Of a DNA stretch of 64,000 nt, positions 1-8,993 are shown piece after piece (position 1 is the stretch's first letter; each line of letters begins with the position of its first letter). A program made the position numbers and the translations under genes. Origin of the DNA: Alicyclobacillus herbarius DSM 13609 (GTDB taxonomy: Bacteria > Bacillota > Bacilli > Alicyclobacillales > Alicyclobacillaceae); NCBI RefSeq assembly GCF_000430585.1, contig NZ_AUMH01000006.1, positions 81,710 to 145,709 on the forward strand, read 5' to 3'. The notes below the pieces were generated by a model, which saw nothing but the letters and a program-made list of their open reading frames with translations, ran no database searches and was not told where the DNA came from.

Positions 1-969
1 ATTAAGTGCGGCATCAACGGGTTGCCGTACGGGGGCGGTAAGGGCGGCGTGGTGTGCGATCCGCGCGAAATGTCGTTCCCGGAGCTGGAGCGCTTAAGCC
101 GCGCCTATGTGCGGGCCATCAGTCAGATTGTCGGACCGACGAAAGACATCCCGGCTCCAGACGTGTTCACCAACTCGCAGATTATGGCCTGGATGATGGA
201 CGAGTACAGCCGCCTGCGCGAGTTCGACTCGCCCGGGTTTATCACCGGTAAGCCGCGGGTGTTGGGCGGATCGGAAGGAAGAGAGACGGCGACCGCCCGT
301 GGCGTGGTCATCTGCATCGAGGAAGCGGCCAAGCGACGCGGGATCAGCCTGACGGACGCGCGCATCATCATTCAGGGCTTCGGGAACGCCGGCAGCTACT
401 TGGCCAAGTTCCTGTACGACCTGGGGGCCCGGGTAGTCGGGATTTCCGACGCCTACGGCGCACTGTACGACGAAAAGGGACTGCCCATTCCCGATTTATT
501 GGACCAACGCGATTCGTTCGGGACGGTCACGACGCGATATAAGGATACGATTACGAACAAGGAGCTGCTGGAGAAGCCGTGCGACATCCTGGTCCCGGCG
601 GCGATTGAGAACCAAATTACAGCCGAAAACGCGCCGAACATTCAGGCCTCCATCATCGTCGAGGCGGCCAACGGACCGACCACCCTGGAAGCGACGCGTA
701 TCCTGAGTGAGCGCGAGGTTCTGTTGGTCCCTGACGTCCTGGCCAACTCGGGCGGGGTGACGGTCTCATATTTCGAATGGGTGCAGAATAACCAGGGATA
801 CTACTGGACGAAAGACGAAGTAGAGCAGCGGCTCGTACAGGCGATGCGGAAGTCGTTCGACAAGGTCTACACCACGGCCGAGCGGCATGAGGTGAACATG
901 CGTCTGGCCGCCTATATGACTGGCATTGAACGGACGGCCCACGCCCTGCGCCTGCGCGGCTGGTTGTGA
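1..969 (+). CDS. Glu/Leu/Phe/Val-type glutamate dehydrogenase, 5' end cut by the window
   Basis: NAD(P)-linked oxidative deamination of glutamate to 2-oxoglutarate and ammonia in the cytoplasm. The frame is open from base 1, so the N-terminal catalytic part is missing; the first visible residues already belong to the substrate-binding glycine loop (PYGGGKGG), followed by the GPTKDIPAPDV motif and MMDEYS, as in Bacillus GudB/RocG. A Rossmann cofactor fold follows (GFGNAG near visible residue 133), with the usual PAAIENQIT and ANSGGV motifs. The C-terminus looks complete. Arginase lies 162 bp downstream on the same strand, which suggests a role in arginine breakdown to 2-oxoglutarate. Whether it is the GudB or RocG type cannot be told without the N-terminus. 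Confidence 0.95.
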   Translation: MKCGINGLPYGGGKGGVVCDPREMSFPELERLSRAYVRAISQIVGPTKDIPAPDVFTNSQIMAWMMDEYSRLREFDSPGFITGKPRVLGGSEGRETATARGVVICIEEAAKRRGISLTDARIIIQGFGNAGSYLAKFLYDLGARVVGISDAYGALYDEKGLPIPDLLDQRDSFGTVTTRYKDTITNKELLEKPCDILVPAAIENQITAENAPNIQASIIVEAANGPTTLEATRILSEREVLLVPDVLANSGGVTVSYFEWVQNNQGYYWTKDEVEQRLVQAMRKSFDKVYTTAERHEVNMRLAAYMTGIERTAHALRLRGWL

Positions 970-1078
970 GAGGTAGTCCGGAAAAGGGGTAGAACTCCGG
1001 GTTATCGCCCGGCCTAGACGGGACAACAGTCCACTGGACTGTTGTCCTGGCGAGGCCCCCTTTCTGGGCACGCAATGT
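970..1078. repeat. Intergenic palindromic repeat, copy A
   Basis: Begins GAGGTAGTCCGGAAAA and ends in a diverged version of the opposite terminus (TTTCTGGGCACGCAATGT). Inside are two hairpins: CCGGG/CCCGG around a TTATCG loop (997-1012) and a perfect 13-bp inverted repeat (1021-1033 with 1035-1047). Similar ends and the (C/T)TATCGCC core recur near 32782 and 50815. It probably also serves as the terminator of the glutamate dehydrogenase transcript, though there is no long T run. Confidence 0.7.
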
Positions 1079-1131
1079 GAGTTCCGGCCGGCTATGGCAC
1101 GGTTTCACGGGAGAAAACGGAGGTTCAAGAC

Positions 1132-2028
1132 ATGAAGGAGATTCACATCATTGGCGTGCCCTCCGACTACGGGCAAGGGCGACGCGGGGTCGACATGGGC
1201 CCCAGCGCCATCCGCTACGCCGGACTCAAGGAGAAACTCGAGCGGCTCGGGTATGCAGTCCAGGATCTAGGCGACGTGCCGGTCCCGACGCCGGAGACGC
1301 GGCACATCGAGCACGAGAAGCTGAAGTACCTGACGGAAGTCATCTCGGTCTGTGAAGCGCTGGCCGACGAAGTCCGCGAGGTGGTCGCGGCCGGGCACAC
1401 GCCGGTGGTATTAGGTGGGGACCACAGCATCGCCATCGGCAGCTTGGCCGGACTCGCAGCGGCGAAAAAAGATTTTGGCCTGATTTGGTTTGACGCGCAC
1501 GGCGATATGAACACCCACGAGACCACGCCGTCGGGCAACATCCACGGCATGCCGCTGGCCGCGAGCCTCGGCATCGGCCACGAGTCCCTCACCGGGATCG
1601 GCGGCATCAGCCCGAAAGTAAAGGCGGATAAGGTCGTGTTGGTGGGAGCGCGCTCCATCGACGCGGACGAAGCCGACCTGATTCGCCAGTCCGGCATCCA
1701 TGTCTTCACCATGGCGGAGATTGACCGCATGGGCATGGACGCGGTGATGCAAAAGGCGATTGAGATTGCCGGCTCGGGAACAGACGGCATTCACCTGAGC
1801 CTCGACCTGGATGGGCTCGATCCGATGTTCGCTCCGGGAGTGGGTACGCCGGTCAACGGCGGCGTGACGTACCGCGAAGGCCACCTGGCCATGGAACTAC
1901 TAGCCGCGTCTGGCAAACTCCTGTCAGTCGACGTGGTCGAAGTCAACCCGATTCTCGACCACCGCAACCAGACCGGGCGCATGGCGGTCGAGCTGGTAGA
2001 GTCGCTGTTTGGCAAACGGGTGTTATGA
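1132..2028 (+). CDS. rocF: Arginase
   Basis: Hydrolyses L-arginine to ornithine and urea with a dinuclear manganese centre. The 298-residue product has the standard arginase length. Metal ligands are all present: His98 in GGDHS, Asp121, His123 and Asp125 in DAHGD, and Asp225 and Asp227 in LDLDGLDP; SGNIHGMP (134-141) is the substrate loop. The ATG follows a GGAGG ribosome site about 9 bases upstream. It follows glutamate dehydrogenase and is followed, convergently, by an amino-acid permease, so the three probably serve arginine use as carbon and nitrogen source. Two hairpin-plus-T-run terminators follow it. I see no ornithine aminotransferase or pyrroline-carboxylate dehydrogenase here. Confidence 0.97.
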   Translation: MKEIHIIGVPSDYGQGRRGVDMGPSAIRYAGLKEKLERLGYAVQDLGDVPVPTPETRHIEHEKLKYLTEVISVCEALADEVREVVAAGHTPVVLGGDHSIAIGSLAGLAAAKKDFGLIWFDAHGDMNTHETTPSGNIHGMPLAASLGIGHESLTGIGGISPKVKADKVVLVGARSIDADEADLIRQSGIHVFTMAEIDRMGMDAVMQKAIEIAGSGTDGIHLSLDLDGLDPMFAPGVGTPVNGGVTYREGHLAMELLAASGKLLSVDVVEVNPILDHRNQTGRMAVELVESLFGKRVL

Positions 2029-2051
2029 GCGACGGCGCGATATAAATTAGG

Positions 2052-2076
2052 GGGGCCGCTCAACGCGGCCTCTTTT
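2052..2076 (+). terminator. Rho-independent terminator after arginase
   Basis: GGCCGC (2054-2059) pairs with GCGGCC (2065-2070) around a TCAAC loop and is followed by TCTTTT. It lies 24 bases after the arginase stop codon. Confidence 0.75.
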
Positions 2077-2124
2077 GAGGAGCGGCGCGAGCCGAGTTGT
2101 GGGGTGATACGCGAGACAAGTTGT

Positions 2125-2150
2125 AGGGGGCGCTAACGCGGCCCCTTTTT
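2125..2150 (+). terminator. Second tandem terminator after arginase
   Basis: A GGGGCGC arm (2127-2133) faces GCGGCCCC (2138-2145) around a short loop, followed by TTTTT. Its core resembles the first terminator about 75 bases upstream, so the two look like a duplicated terminator. Confidence 0.65.
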
Positions 2151-2190
2151 CGATCCCGCAGGGACAAAAACAACCGTGCCAACGCGAATC

Positions 2191-2226
2191 TAAAATAAGC
2201 GCACGGCGGATTTCTCCCCGTGCGCT
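2191..2226 (-). terminator. Terminator of the amino-acid permease gene
   Basis: A perfect 9-bp stem (2198-2206 with 2218-2226) is followed, reading the minus strand, by the T-rich TTATTTTAG. It lies about 70 bases beyond the permease stop codon and faces the arginase terminators. Confidence 0.65.
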
Positions 2227-2295
2227 CACAAAACCGATGTCGTCATAGTATTGCCCTATGGGCATGCCTCCACCTCAAATGCGCCTTCGTCTGTA

Positions 2296-3750
2296 CTATA
2301 TATCCGCGGACGTGGAATCGGTCGGCAACGCCCCGGTTTTCGGGCGCCGTCTGCCACGATGCAGGAGGTGCCACAGGCCGTAAATGAGGCTCAGGAGCAC
2401 GATCCACATGAGGCCGAACACAATCGCCCCGTGAAACGGCCCTGTAAACCACATACTGACAAAGACAGCCAGGAGCATCAGCAGCCCGAAGGAGGGCAGG
2501 TACGGATAACCGACCATTCGCACCGGCAGCCTCTTCCCTCCGCTCCTCGTCCAGGCCCGGCGGAAACACAGATGGCTCAACAGGATGATGAACCAGGTAA
2601 TCAGCGCCCCAAACAATGCCAGTCCCATCAGCGCCATATAGGCGACGCTGGCCGTGTTGAGCGTCAGGAGCGCAGCCAACACGACGCCGAACGCAGAAAC
2701 CGCCAAAGCGTTTGCCGGCACCCCGCGCCGTGTCAAGCGGCCAAACACCTTGGGCGCGTACCCGCCACGCGCAAGCGAAAACATCATCCGCGTAGTGGCG
2801 TACAATTGCGCGTTCATGGCCGAAAGCGCGGCCGTCAGGACGATAAAGTTCATCACGCCAGCCGCTCCTGGAATGTGCAGAATCTGCATCACCTTGACAA
2901 ACGGGCTCTCGTCGGTGCCCGCCTGCTGCCACGGCACCACCATGAGCATGATGGCGATGGCCAGCACGTAAAACAGCAGCAGCCGCACCACTGTCCAGCG
3001 AAACGCCTTGGGCACCGCCCGCTCCGGTTCTTTCGCCTCGCCCGCGGTGATGGCGACTAACTCAAAGCCGATAAAACTGAATAAAGCTACAAAACCGCCT
3101 ACCCATGTGCCCCACGCGCCATGCGGGAAGAAGCCACCGTGGTTGACATAGTTCTGCGGTCCGATGCCCGGTTCGCCGATGCCGAAGACGACGTAAGCCC
3201 CAACCAAAATAAACAAGATGATGGCAGCCACTTTAATCATCGAAAACCAGAATTCGAACATACCAAACACGCGCGTGCTGTAGGCGTTTACGCCGAGCAG
3301 CAGCGCGCCAAACAGACAAATCCACAGAAGCCCCGGTGAATGGGGAAACCAGTACTTCATGTAGATGGAGATGGCGGTCACTTCGCCACCCACCGCGACC
3401 GCGTTGGCGGCCCAATAGGAGTATCGAATGATGAAGCCTGCCCACGGGTGGACGTACTTTTCCGCGAACACCCCAAACGATCCGACCGTCGGATGCGCCA
3501 CGCTCATCTCCGCAAGGCACCCCATGAGGATGAAGACGACAAACGCGCCAATCAGGTAGCTGACGATGATGCTCGGACCCGCAAGCCCAATGGCCGATCC
3601 GCTGCCAAGGAACAACCCGGTGCCGATGGCGCTCCCCAGCGCAATCATCGACAACTGGCGTGTGCCCAGGCCGCGTAGCAACCCCTGCTCGCGGGCTTCA
3701 AGCGCATCTCCCATCCCAGGGAGGGCTGCCCGCTGCACTTCTGTTGCCAT
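2296..3750 (-). CDS. Amino-acid permease, APC superfamily (AAT family)
   Basis: Secondary transporter of 484 residues with about twelve predicted membrane helices. The N-terminal region carries the hallmark APC stretch (MIALGSAIGTGLF then GLAGPS) starting near residue 35, and the length is typical of the YbgF/GabP/RocE-like AAT family. An AGGAGG ribosome site precedes the ATG. It is convergent with arginase and glutamate dehydrogenase; uptake of arginine, ornithine or GABA would fit that context, but substrate cannot be read from the sequence. The C-terminal tail is rich in Arg and Lys, as is common on the cytoplasmic side. Confidence 0.9.
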   Translation of the reverse strand: MATEVQRAALPGMGDALEAREQGLLRGLGTRQLSMIALGSAIGTGLFLGSGSAIGLAGPSIIVSYLIGAFVVFILMGCLAEMSVAHPTVGSFGVFAEKYVHPWAGFIIRYSYWAANAVAVGGEVTAISIYMKYWFPHSPGLLWICLFGALLLGVNAYSTRVFGMFEFWFSMIKVAAIILFILVGAYVVFGIGEPGIGPQNYVNHGGFFPHGAWGTWVGGFVALFSFIGFELVAITAGEAKEPERAVPKAFRWTVVRLLLFYVLAIAIMLMVVPWQQAGTDESPFVKVMQILHIPGAAGVMNFIVLTAALSAMNAQLYATTRMMFSLARGGYAPKVFGRLTRRGVPANALAVSAFGVVLAALLTLNTASVAYMALMGLALFGALITWFIILLSHLCFRRAWTRSGGKRLPVRMVGYPYLPSFGLLMLLAVFVSMWFTGPFHGAIVFGLMWIVLLSLIYGLWHLLHRGRRRPKTGALPTDSTSADI

Positions 3751-3786
3751 GCTGTAAGCCTCCTGCTCTACTCGTCTCAGCTTCTA

Positions 3787-3812
3787 GAGAGTCCGGATGG
3801 GGCCCGGACACT
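3787..3812. repeat. Short palindrome resembling the intergenic repeat family
   Basis: GAGAGTCCGG, a short spacer and CCGGACACT form a 6-bp stem (3791-3796 with 3804-3809) with flanks like the longer repeats at 970 and 50815. It lies 40 bases upstream of the permease start and could be a decayed or minimal copy, or a regulatory hairpin. Confidence 0.35.
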
Positions 3813-3944
3813 GATTTCTCGTTATAGTCCATGGTACCATTGGCGCGGGGAAATTGGCACCATGATACGCAACCACTTTCTAGAGTGGCATGCCAACGTT
3901 ATACAATAGCGGAAAGACGGAAGTGGAACGGGAATTGCGAACAC

Positions 3945-4079
3945 ATGTACGGCGAGGTGGAAGACAACGGTGGCAAGGTGACGATGGAGCGGCCGGATCG
4001 CAAGGTGGAGTTTCTCTCCTATGAAGTCCCGACGTACTTCGGGCTGATGTGCGCGGCATTCCGGCCCAGTGCCGAATGA
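3945..4079 (+). CDS. Possible 44-residue protein of unknown function
   Basis: This short frame in the 355-bp gap between the permease and the amidotransferase starts MYGEVEDNGG and ends FRPSAE. Its codons have strongly GC-rich third positions like the neighbouring genes, which is the main reason to believe it. The ribosome site is weak (a GGGA about 10 bases upstream) and no family is recognised. It contains no membrane segment and a single Cys near the C-terminus. It could be a chance frame. Confidence 0.35.
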   Translation: MYGEVEDNGGKVTMERPDRKVEFLSYEVPTYFGLMCAAFRPSAE

Positions 4080-4105
4080 GGAAGGACGAGGTCGACCCCG
4101 ACTCG

Positions 4106-4939
4106 TCAATCAAGTGTGTCAATTCTGATCTTCGCAGCCTCCACCAAGCCCCGAAATAACGCCAGGGCCGCGTCGTCTTCACGCCACAGGTTCTCCGGGT
4201 GCCATTGCACGCCCAGGCAAAACGGGAGTTCGTCGTGCTCGACTGCCTCGATGAGCCCCTCCTCATCCCAGGCGACGGCACGCAGGCCCAGGCCCACGTC
4301 TTTGACCGCTTGGTGGTGAAACGAGTTGGTCCAGATGCTTGTGCGCCGATCCAGCAGATGGGATAGGCGACTGTCCGGATCGATCACCAGCTTGTGACTA
4401 CGGTGGGTGCGCGGGGCGTGCTGCATGTGTTGGATCTTCCCTTTCCACGCACGCCCCAGGTCCTGATAGAGCGATCCGCCAAACGCGACGTTCAAGACCT
4501 GAACCCCGCGGCAGATGCCGAGAATCGGCTTCCCCTGCGCCACCATCGCGGCGACGAGCCGCATTTCCAGCGTGTCGCGCTCCGGGATGACACTGCCCAA
4601 GCCCATCTCGGGCGCCTCTCCGTACAGCGCCGGGTCCGGGTCTTCGCCCCCGGCCAGCAGTAAGCCGTCAATGTGTTCGGCCAACGCGGCCACGGTGTCG
4701 GCCCCCTGGATGTAGGGGATGAGCATCGGTGCTCCCCCCGCGGCCTCCACGGCCAAGGCATAGTCGTCCGCCGACACCAAGGCCGGCAAACCGGGGCCGA
4801 CCCGAGTGGCAATCTGGTGCCGCGTCCCCGTGATGCCAATCAACGGGACATCGGTCTGCCGTACGCCTACAGATCCGCGTTCGCCCGCTGTGTTCGCAAA
4901 GGCAAAGGATGGATTCACAACCTTTCCCACCGTTCCCAT
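4106..4939 (-). CDS. Class I glutamine-amidotransferase-like hydrolase (peptidase C26, PuuD type)
   Basis: Expected to hydrolyse gamma-glutamyl bonds, as in gamma-glutamyl-GABA hydrolase PuuD. The nucleophile Cys143 lies in GICRGVQ, and His247 and Glu249 in VQWHPE complete the triad; GGEDPDP near residue 97 is typical of the family. The 277-residue frame includes about 30 extra N-terminal residues and no good ribosome site precedes the ATG, so a start at one of the GTG codons within the first ten codons is possible. It begins 23 bp after the S-adenosylhomocysteinase stop and is probably cotranscribed with it, although a functional link is not obvious. Confidence 0.88.
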   Translation of the reverse strand: MGTVGKVVNPSFAFANTAGERGSVGVRQTDVPLIGITGTRHQIATRVGPGLPALVSADDYALAVEAAGGAPMLIPYIQGADTVAALAEHIDGLLLAGGEDPDPALYGEAPEMGLGSVIPERDTLEMRLVAAMVAQGKPILGICRGVQVLNVAFGGSLYQDLGRAWKGKIQHMQHAPRTHRSHKLVIDPDSRLSHLLDRRTSIWTNSFHHQAVKDVGLGLRAVAWDEEGLIEAVEHDELPFCLGVQWHPENLWREDDAALALFRGLVEAAKIRIDTLD

Positions 4940-4962
4940 CGGATTGGAGAACGAATGGGCGG

Positions 4963-6219
4963 TCAGTCCACCTGCCAGCTGCCTAGGTAATTGCGCTGCG
5001 CCGGTGTGAGGTCGTCAATCTGAATCCCCCACGCCTCCAGCCGCAGTCGGGCGACCTGCTCATCCGTCTCCCTAGGCAGGTTATGCACACCCGGGGCGTA
5101 TTGCCCCTGCACCACATCACGCAGCGCCAGCGCCTGCAGGGCAAAGGTCAAATCCATCACCTCGGCGGGATGGCCGTCTCCGGACGCAAGGTTCACGAGA
5201 CGGCCCTCCGCCAGTAAGTACAGGCGTCGGCCGTCCGCGAGCTGATACTCCTCCACGTTGCGGCGGACGGTGCGTACCTGCGTGGCCAAACGGACCAAAT
5301 CGGGTTTCGAGATCTCCACGTCGAAGTGGCCCGCGTTGGCGAGCACCGCCCCGTCCTTCATGACCTCGAAGGCCGGTCGTGTGAGGCAATCCTTGTCTCC
5401 CGTGACGGTGACGAAGAAGTCGCCGTGTTTGGCCGCCTCGACCACAGGCATGACCGAGAACCCGTCCATCACCGCCTCCAAAGCTTTTATCGGATCGACC
5501 TCGCAGACAATCACCCGCGCGCCCAGACCCTTGGCACGCATCGCCACGCCCTTGCCGCACCAGCCATAACCGATGACGACCACCGTTTTGCCGGCCACGA
5601 CCAGGTTGGTGGTACGCATAATGCCGTCCCAAACGGACTGCCCTGTACCGTAGCGGTTGTCAAACAGGTACTTGCAGTACGCGTCGTTGACCGCCATCAT
5701 GGGAAACCGCAAGGCCCCATCTCGCTCCATGGCGCGCAGGCGGATGACGCCCGTCGTCGTCTCCTCGCAGCCGCCGATAATCTCTTGCACCTGGTCAGGC
5801 CGCTCCCTGTGCAACGTCGCCACCAAATCGCCGCCATCGTCAATCAACGCATGCGGGTGAAAGTCGAGCAGCTGCTGCAGGTGACGGTGGTACTCTTCGG
5901 GTGTCGCGCCGTGCCAGGCGAACGCGGTGACCCCACGGTCGACCAGAGCCGCCACCACGTCATCCTGCGTGGATAGGGGGTTGCTGGCCGCCACCGCCAC
6001 TTCCGCTCCCCCCGCCTGGATGGTCAGCGCTAAGTAGGCAGTCTTCGCCTCTAGGTGCAGGCAGATGGCGATGCGCTTGCCGGCAAACGGCCGTTCCTTT
6101 TGAAACTGCTCCCGCAGCCGGTTGAGCACAGGCATGTGGGCAGCCACCCAGTCAATCTTGAGCGCTCCTTCGGGGGCCAGGGAAATATCGCGAATCGCAG
6201 AGGCTTCTATCGGGTTCAT
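4963..6219 (-). CDS. ahcY: S-adenosylhomocysteinase
   Basis: Cleaves S-adenosylhomocysteine to adenosine and homocysteine, relieving product inhibition of methyltransferases. The longest frame reaches 6378, but I chose the internal ATG at 6219 because GGAAAGGAAG lies just upstream and the resulting 418 residues match the family, starting at the usual D-I-(S)-LAPEG region. The NAD-binding motif GYGWCGKG, the [18 protein letters not shown] segment and the C-terminal domain are all present. It is the first gene of a minus-strand pair with the amidotransferase. I looked for a SAM- or SAH-type riboswitch in the leader and did not find a convincing one. Confidence 0.95.
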   Translation of the reverse strand: MNPIEASAIRDISLAPEGALKIDWVAAHMPVLNRLREQFQKERPFAGKRIAICLHLEAKTAYLALTIQAGGAEVAVAASNPLSTQDDVVAALVDRGVTAFAWHGATPEEYHRHLQQLLDFHPHALIDDGGDLVATLHRERPDQVQEIIGGCEETTTGVIRLRAMERDGALRFPMMAVNDAYCKYLFDNRYGTGQSVWDGIMRTTNLVVAGKTVVVIGYGWCGKGVAMRAKGLGARVIVCEVDPIKALEAVMDGFSVMPVVEAAKHGDFFVTVTGDKDCLTRPAFEVMKDGAVLANAGHFDVEISKPDLVRLATQVRTVRRNVEEYQLADGRRLYLLAEGRLVNLASGDGHPAEVMDLTFALQALALRDVVQGQYAPGVHNLPRETDEQVARLRLEAWGIQIDDLTPAQRNYLGSWQVD

Positions 6220-6694
6220 TCCATTCTTCCTTTCCCAGTCGTCGAGATGGTTTCCGGTAGTTCGTAGTCTTCGCATCCGTGCATGGTCGAACAAGCCGCC
6301 GTCGGATTTCGGGATTCGGCTGGCCTTACTTGGATTGGCGTCTCCTGCAGGCAACGGAGCCGCACAAGACCATTGCAAGGATGGGCACCACTACTGACCA
6401 TGATAGTGGTTTTCGATTTACCGAGGAACAGCTCGATTCTCTCAACGATGAGATCGCAATGCGATTGGAGGCCGTTACGGAATGCCATTCACTGGGCGCA
6501 GGCGGACCTTCGTTCCGACGTGTTTGGGGTTGAACGGGAGGTCTACCACCCCGATCCACAGTACCGGCGTGGGGATAGTTGGTGGTGGACGATTTTCCCA
6601 CGGCTCGGTGCGCGAGTTCAAGTAAATACTGGAATTGATTATATGAATACGTTTCATCAATCTGAACTCATCTACCGTGGGAGCTGAAAAGAGC
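6220..6694. other. 475-bp interval without a recognised gene
   Basis: Divergent upstream region of ahcY (minus) and the FMN protein (plus). It contains a hairpin near 6388-6411 (ACCACTA facing TAGTGGT) and open frames of up to 134 codons on the plus strand, none with a convincing ribosome site or recognisable family. AT content rises toward 6640, as expected for a promoter of the plus-strand gene. Confidence 0.5.
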
Positions 6695-8131
6695 ATGCTG
6701 GGGTTGACGACGGGGGAAATGAGTAGCATAAGGTGGTCGTTTCAGGATTGGCTGACCATGCTGTCGATCTTGCTCAGTGCAGAGTTGCTGTTGGCCGTTG
6801 TGGTATTCGTGACGGCACCGTTTTGGTCGCGGTTCGTGCTGAAAAAAATCACGGAATACGTGACGAAACGCTTATTTACCGAGGAATATACGAAGAACTT
6901 GCTCGAAGGCCTCACGGCATTGCGGAAATTTGGCGTCCAATGGACATTTGAAAACGAATTGCGGGCCCATACAGCGCAGCCCCTAGAAAAACCGATTGGT
7001 ACCGCAAGGCCCTTTCCGCACTTTGATGGATTGCTGTTTACACCCGTGCAGCTGACGCGGCGCCCATTGGACCATGGTGTACCCGTCAACCTCAAGACGG
7101 TAATTGGTCATAAAGCTCAGCGACCGATGATGCTTTCCATGCCGGTAATGGTCTCCGCCATGGGGTACGGGGTTGCCCTTAGCAAGCCGTTCGTGCGTGC
7201 GATTGCCCGCGGCACCGCGATGGCAGGAACCGCCTGCAACGCGGGTGAAGGTCCGGCATTAGGGGAATTTCGGAAGCTCGCACGCCACCTTGTTGTTCAG
7301 TATCACGGTGCTTCGTGGCGGCCTTCTTTAGACATTTTGCGGCAAGCGGATATGATAGAAATTCGTTTTGGCCAGGGAGCTAACGCGGGTTGTGGAACGC
7401 TGGTTCCAGCGTCTGGACTACCTGCAGAGGTGCAACACGATTTAGGACTCAAACCGGGCCAAACGGGTTACATTCCGGCTGGCCATCCGGAGGTGATTCG
7501 CGTCTCCCGTGATTTGCGCCGTCTGGTACACAAGCTGCGGCGCATCGCCAATGGCGTTCCCATTGCGGTGAAATTGGCTGCCGGCCATTTCTTGGAACAA
7601 GACTTATACTTAGCCGTTCAGGCCGGCGTCGATGTAATTGTCCTGGACGGTGCACAAGGAGGTACTCACTCTTCCTCAGCGATTCTCGTCGACGACTTTG
7701 GTCTTCCTACGTTGGCAGCACTCTGTCGTGCCGTGCGGTTTCTTCGCGAACACGGTTATTGGAACCGGGTCGACCTGGTAGTGTCCGGTGGCATCCGCAC
7801 ACCTGGCGACATGCTCAAAGCCTTGGCGCTGGGAGCGAACGCTGTATACATCGGGACGGCCGCTTTGTTTGCCACGGCCCATACCCAAATTACCCAAGCG
7901 GTTCCGTTTGAACCGCCGACTCAGATTGCTTGGGCAAACGCGGAAATCCCTGCCCACTTTCAAGAGCAGGATGGAGCTCGCAGCCTCGCCAATTTTCTGG
8001 ACAGCTGCGCGGAGGAGATGCGCATGGGCATTCGCGCCCTCGGTAAAACGTCCGTGCATGACGTGGATGAAACGGACCTGGTGGCGTGGGACCCTGACGT
8101 GGCGCGGATTACCGGATTACCTCTAGTCTAA
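6695..8131 (+). CDS. FMN-binding glutamate-synthase-like protein with N-terminal membrane anchor
   Basis: Contains the FMN/Fe-S domain of the glutamate synthase large subunit (GltB2-like) without the amidotransferase or FAD domains, as in B. subtilis YerD. Residues about 15-42 form a membrane segment; barrel motifs follow, including GEGPALGEF, the IEIRFGQGANAG segment, VKLAAGH, LDGAQGGTHSS and VSGGIRTPGDM, which hold the FMN and substrate. The usual 3Fe-4S cysteines are not evident, since few Cys are present. I chose the ATG at 6695 with GGGAG upstream; a GTG 18 bases earlier and an ATG 24 bases later are alternatives. Its physiological reaction is unknown. It has no operon partner. Confidence 0.85.
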   Translation: MLGLTTGEMSSIRWSFQDWLTMLSILLSAELLLAVVVFVTAPFWSRFVLKKITEYVTKRLFTEEYTKNLLEGLTALRKFGVQWTFENELRAHTAQPLEKPIGTARPFPHFDGLLFTPVQLTRRPLDHGVPVNLKTVIGHKAQRPMMLSMPVMVSAMGYGVALSKPFVRAIARGTAMAGTACNAGEGPALGEFRKLARHLVVQYHGASWRPSLDILRQADMIEIRFGQGANAGCGTLVPASGLPAEVQHDLGLKPGQTGYIPAGHPEVIRVSRDLRRLVHKLRRIANGVPIAVKLAAGHFLEQDLYLAVQAGVDVIVLDGAQGGTHSSSAILVDDFGLPTLAALCRAVRFLREHGYWNRVDLVVSGGIRTPGDMLKALALGANAVYIGTAALFATAHTQITQAVPFEPPTQIAWANAEIPAHFQEQDGARSLANFLDSCAEEMRMGIRALGKTSVHDVDETDLVAWDPDVARITGLPLV

Positions 8132-8319
8132 TCACCAGATTGCTTCGTGTACGTCGTGTTATGAGAACGGTTTAGTTTGTATGAATCAGCCGTCAACAGG
8201 TGGTGTAAATTCACCGTTTGTGTTCGGAGTGTGAAGAACAGATCGGTTATTTATGTAATATGGAATCTACTATCATAGCCTTCGGAAACTTGTGACTGAA
8301 CACATTACGGATGGTGATT

Positions 8320-8350
8320 CCCCGCGCGTTGACGCGCGGGTACTGTTTTG
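8320..8350. terminator. GC-rich hairpin terminator
   Basis: CCCGCGCG (8321-8328) pairs with CGCGCGGG (8333-8340) around TTGA, followed by TACTGTTTTG. It lies 190 bases after the FMN protein and 45 bases before the nitroreductase start, so it may end the first gene or act as an attenuator in the leader of the second. Confidence 0.6.
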
Positions 8351-8384
8351 GGGAAAATAAGGCAGGCAAAGGAGGATGTTCGAC

Positions 8385-8879
8385 ATGAACCTAGATGACC
8401 TGCGCGAGGTGGTCCTGACACGCCGCAACATCAAAAACTTCAAGCCGGATCCGGTGGACGAATCGCTCATTCTGTCGCTGCTGGAAATTGCGAAGTTCGC
8501 GCCGAACCACCGGATGACCCAGCCTTGGCGAATTGTCTTCATCGGCCCGGAAACTCGGCGCAAACTAAATCACAAGGCCGATTTCGGCGGTGCCCCAATG
8601 GTGGTGGCCATCCTGTCCGAGGGCGCAGCGAAGGATGAGGACCGGGTGGAACAAATCGTCGCCACCTCGTGTTTCATACAGAACTTCTTACTGCTGGCCC
8701 ATACCGTCGGCATCGGCGCCCGCTGGAGCTCCATTGGTGCCATACCGGAAAACCGTGCCCTGCTCGAGGTGCCGGAGGGCTACGATGTCCTTGGTATCCT
8801 TGGGATTGGTTATCCGGCCGAAGTGCCGCATGCCAAAGAGCGCACCCCGATTGCGGACAAGGTGCGCCGTCTGCCATAA
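8385..8879 (+). CDS. Nitroreductase family protein
   Basis: FMN-dependent NAD(P)H oxidoreductase of the nitroreductase fold, 164 residues. The N-terminal RRNIKNF motif and the FAPNHRMTQPWR segment (about residues 42-53) form the FMN phosphate and isoalloxazine site; the second FMN loop is near GIGYPAE. I preferred the ATG at 8385 because GGAGG lies 9 bases before it; an ATG at 8376 overlaps the ribosome site. Similar small nitroreductases (YdjA-like) are common in Bacillota and physiological substrates are usually unknown. It appears monocistronic behind a strong hairpin. Confidence 0.88.
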   Translation: MNLDDLREVVLTRRNIKNFKPDPVDESLILSLLEIAKFAPNHRMTQPWRIVFIGPETRRKLNHKADFGGAPMVVAILSEGAAKDEDRVEQIVATSCFIQNFLLLAHTVGIGARWSSIGAIPENRALLEVPEGYDVLGILGIGYPAEVPHAKERTPIADKVRRLP

Positions 8880-8912
8880 CCTCAAACAGAGAACCGGTGT
8901 CTGGAGAGCATG

Positions 8913-8953
8913 AAAAGCGTGTGGCCGGCTGGGCAATCCAACCGACCACACGC
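8913..8953 (-). terminator. Terminator of the ndoAI-ndoA transcript
   Basis: A perfect 8-bp stem (8917-8924 with 8946-8953) is followed on the minus strand by TTTTC. It lies 40 bases beyond the ndoA stop codon and may also work for the plus-strand nitroreductase. Confidence 0.55.
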
Positions 8954-8993
8954 CGATGACGTTTGCCACGGTTCGCGAACGCACCTGCGGCCA

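Noticed and set aside
6220..6480. SAM- or SAH-type riboswitch in the ahcY leader
   Set aside because: Reading the minus strand I could not align the conserved cores of SAM-I or SAH riboswitches; only a local hairpin is present.
6283..6687. 134-codon plus-strand frame between ahcY and the FMN protein
   Set aside because: No ribosome site, no recognisable family, overlaps the control region of both neighbours.
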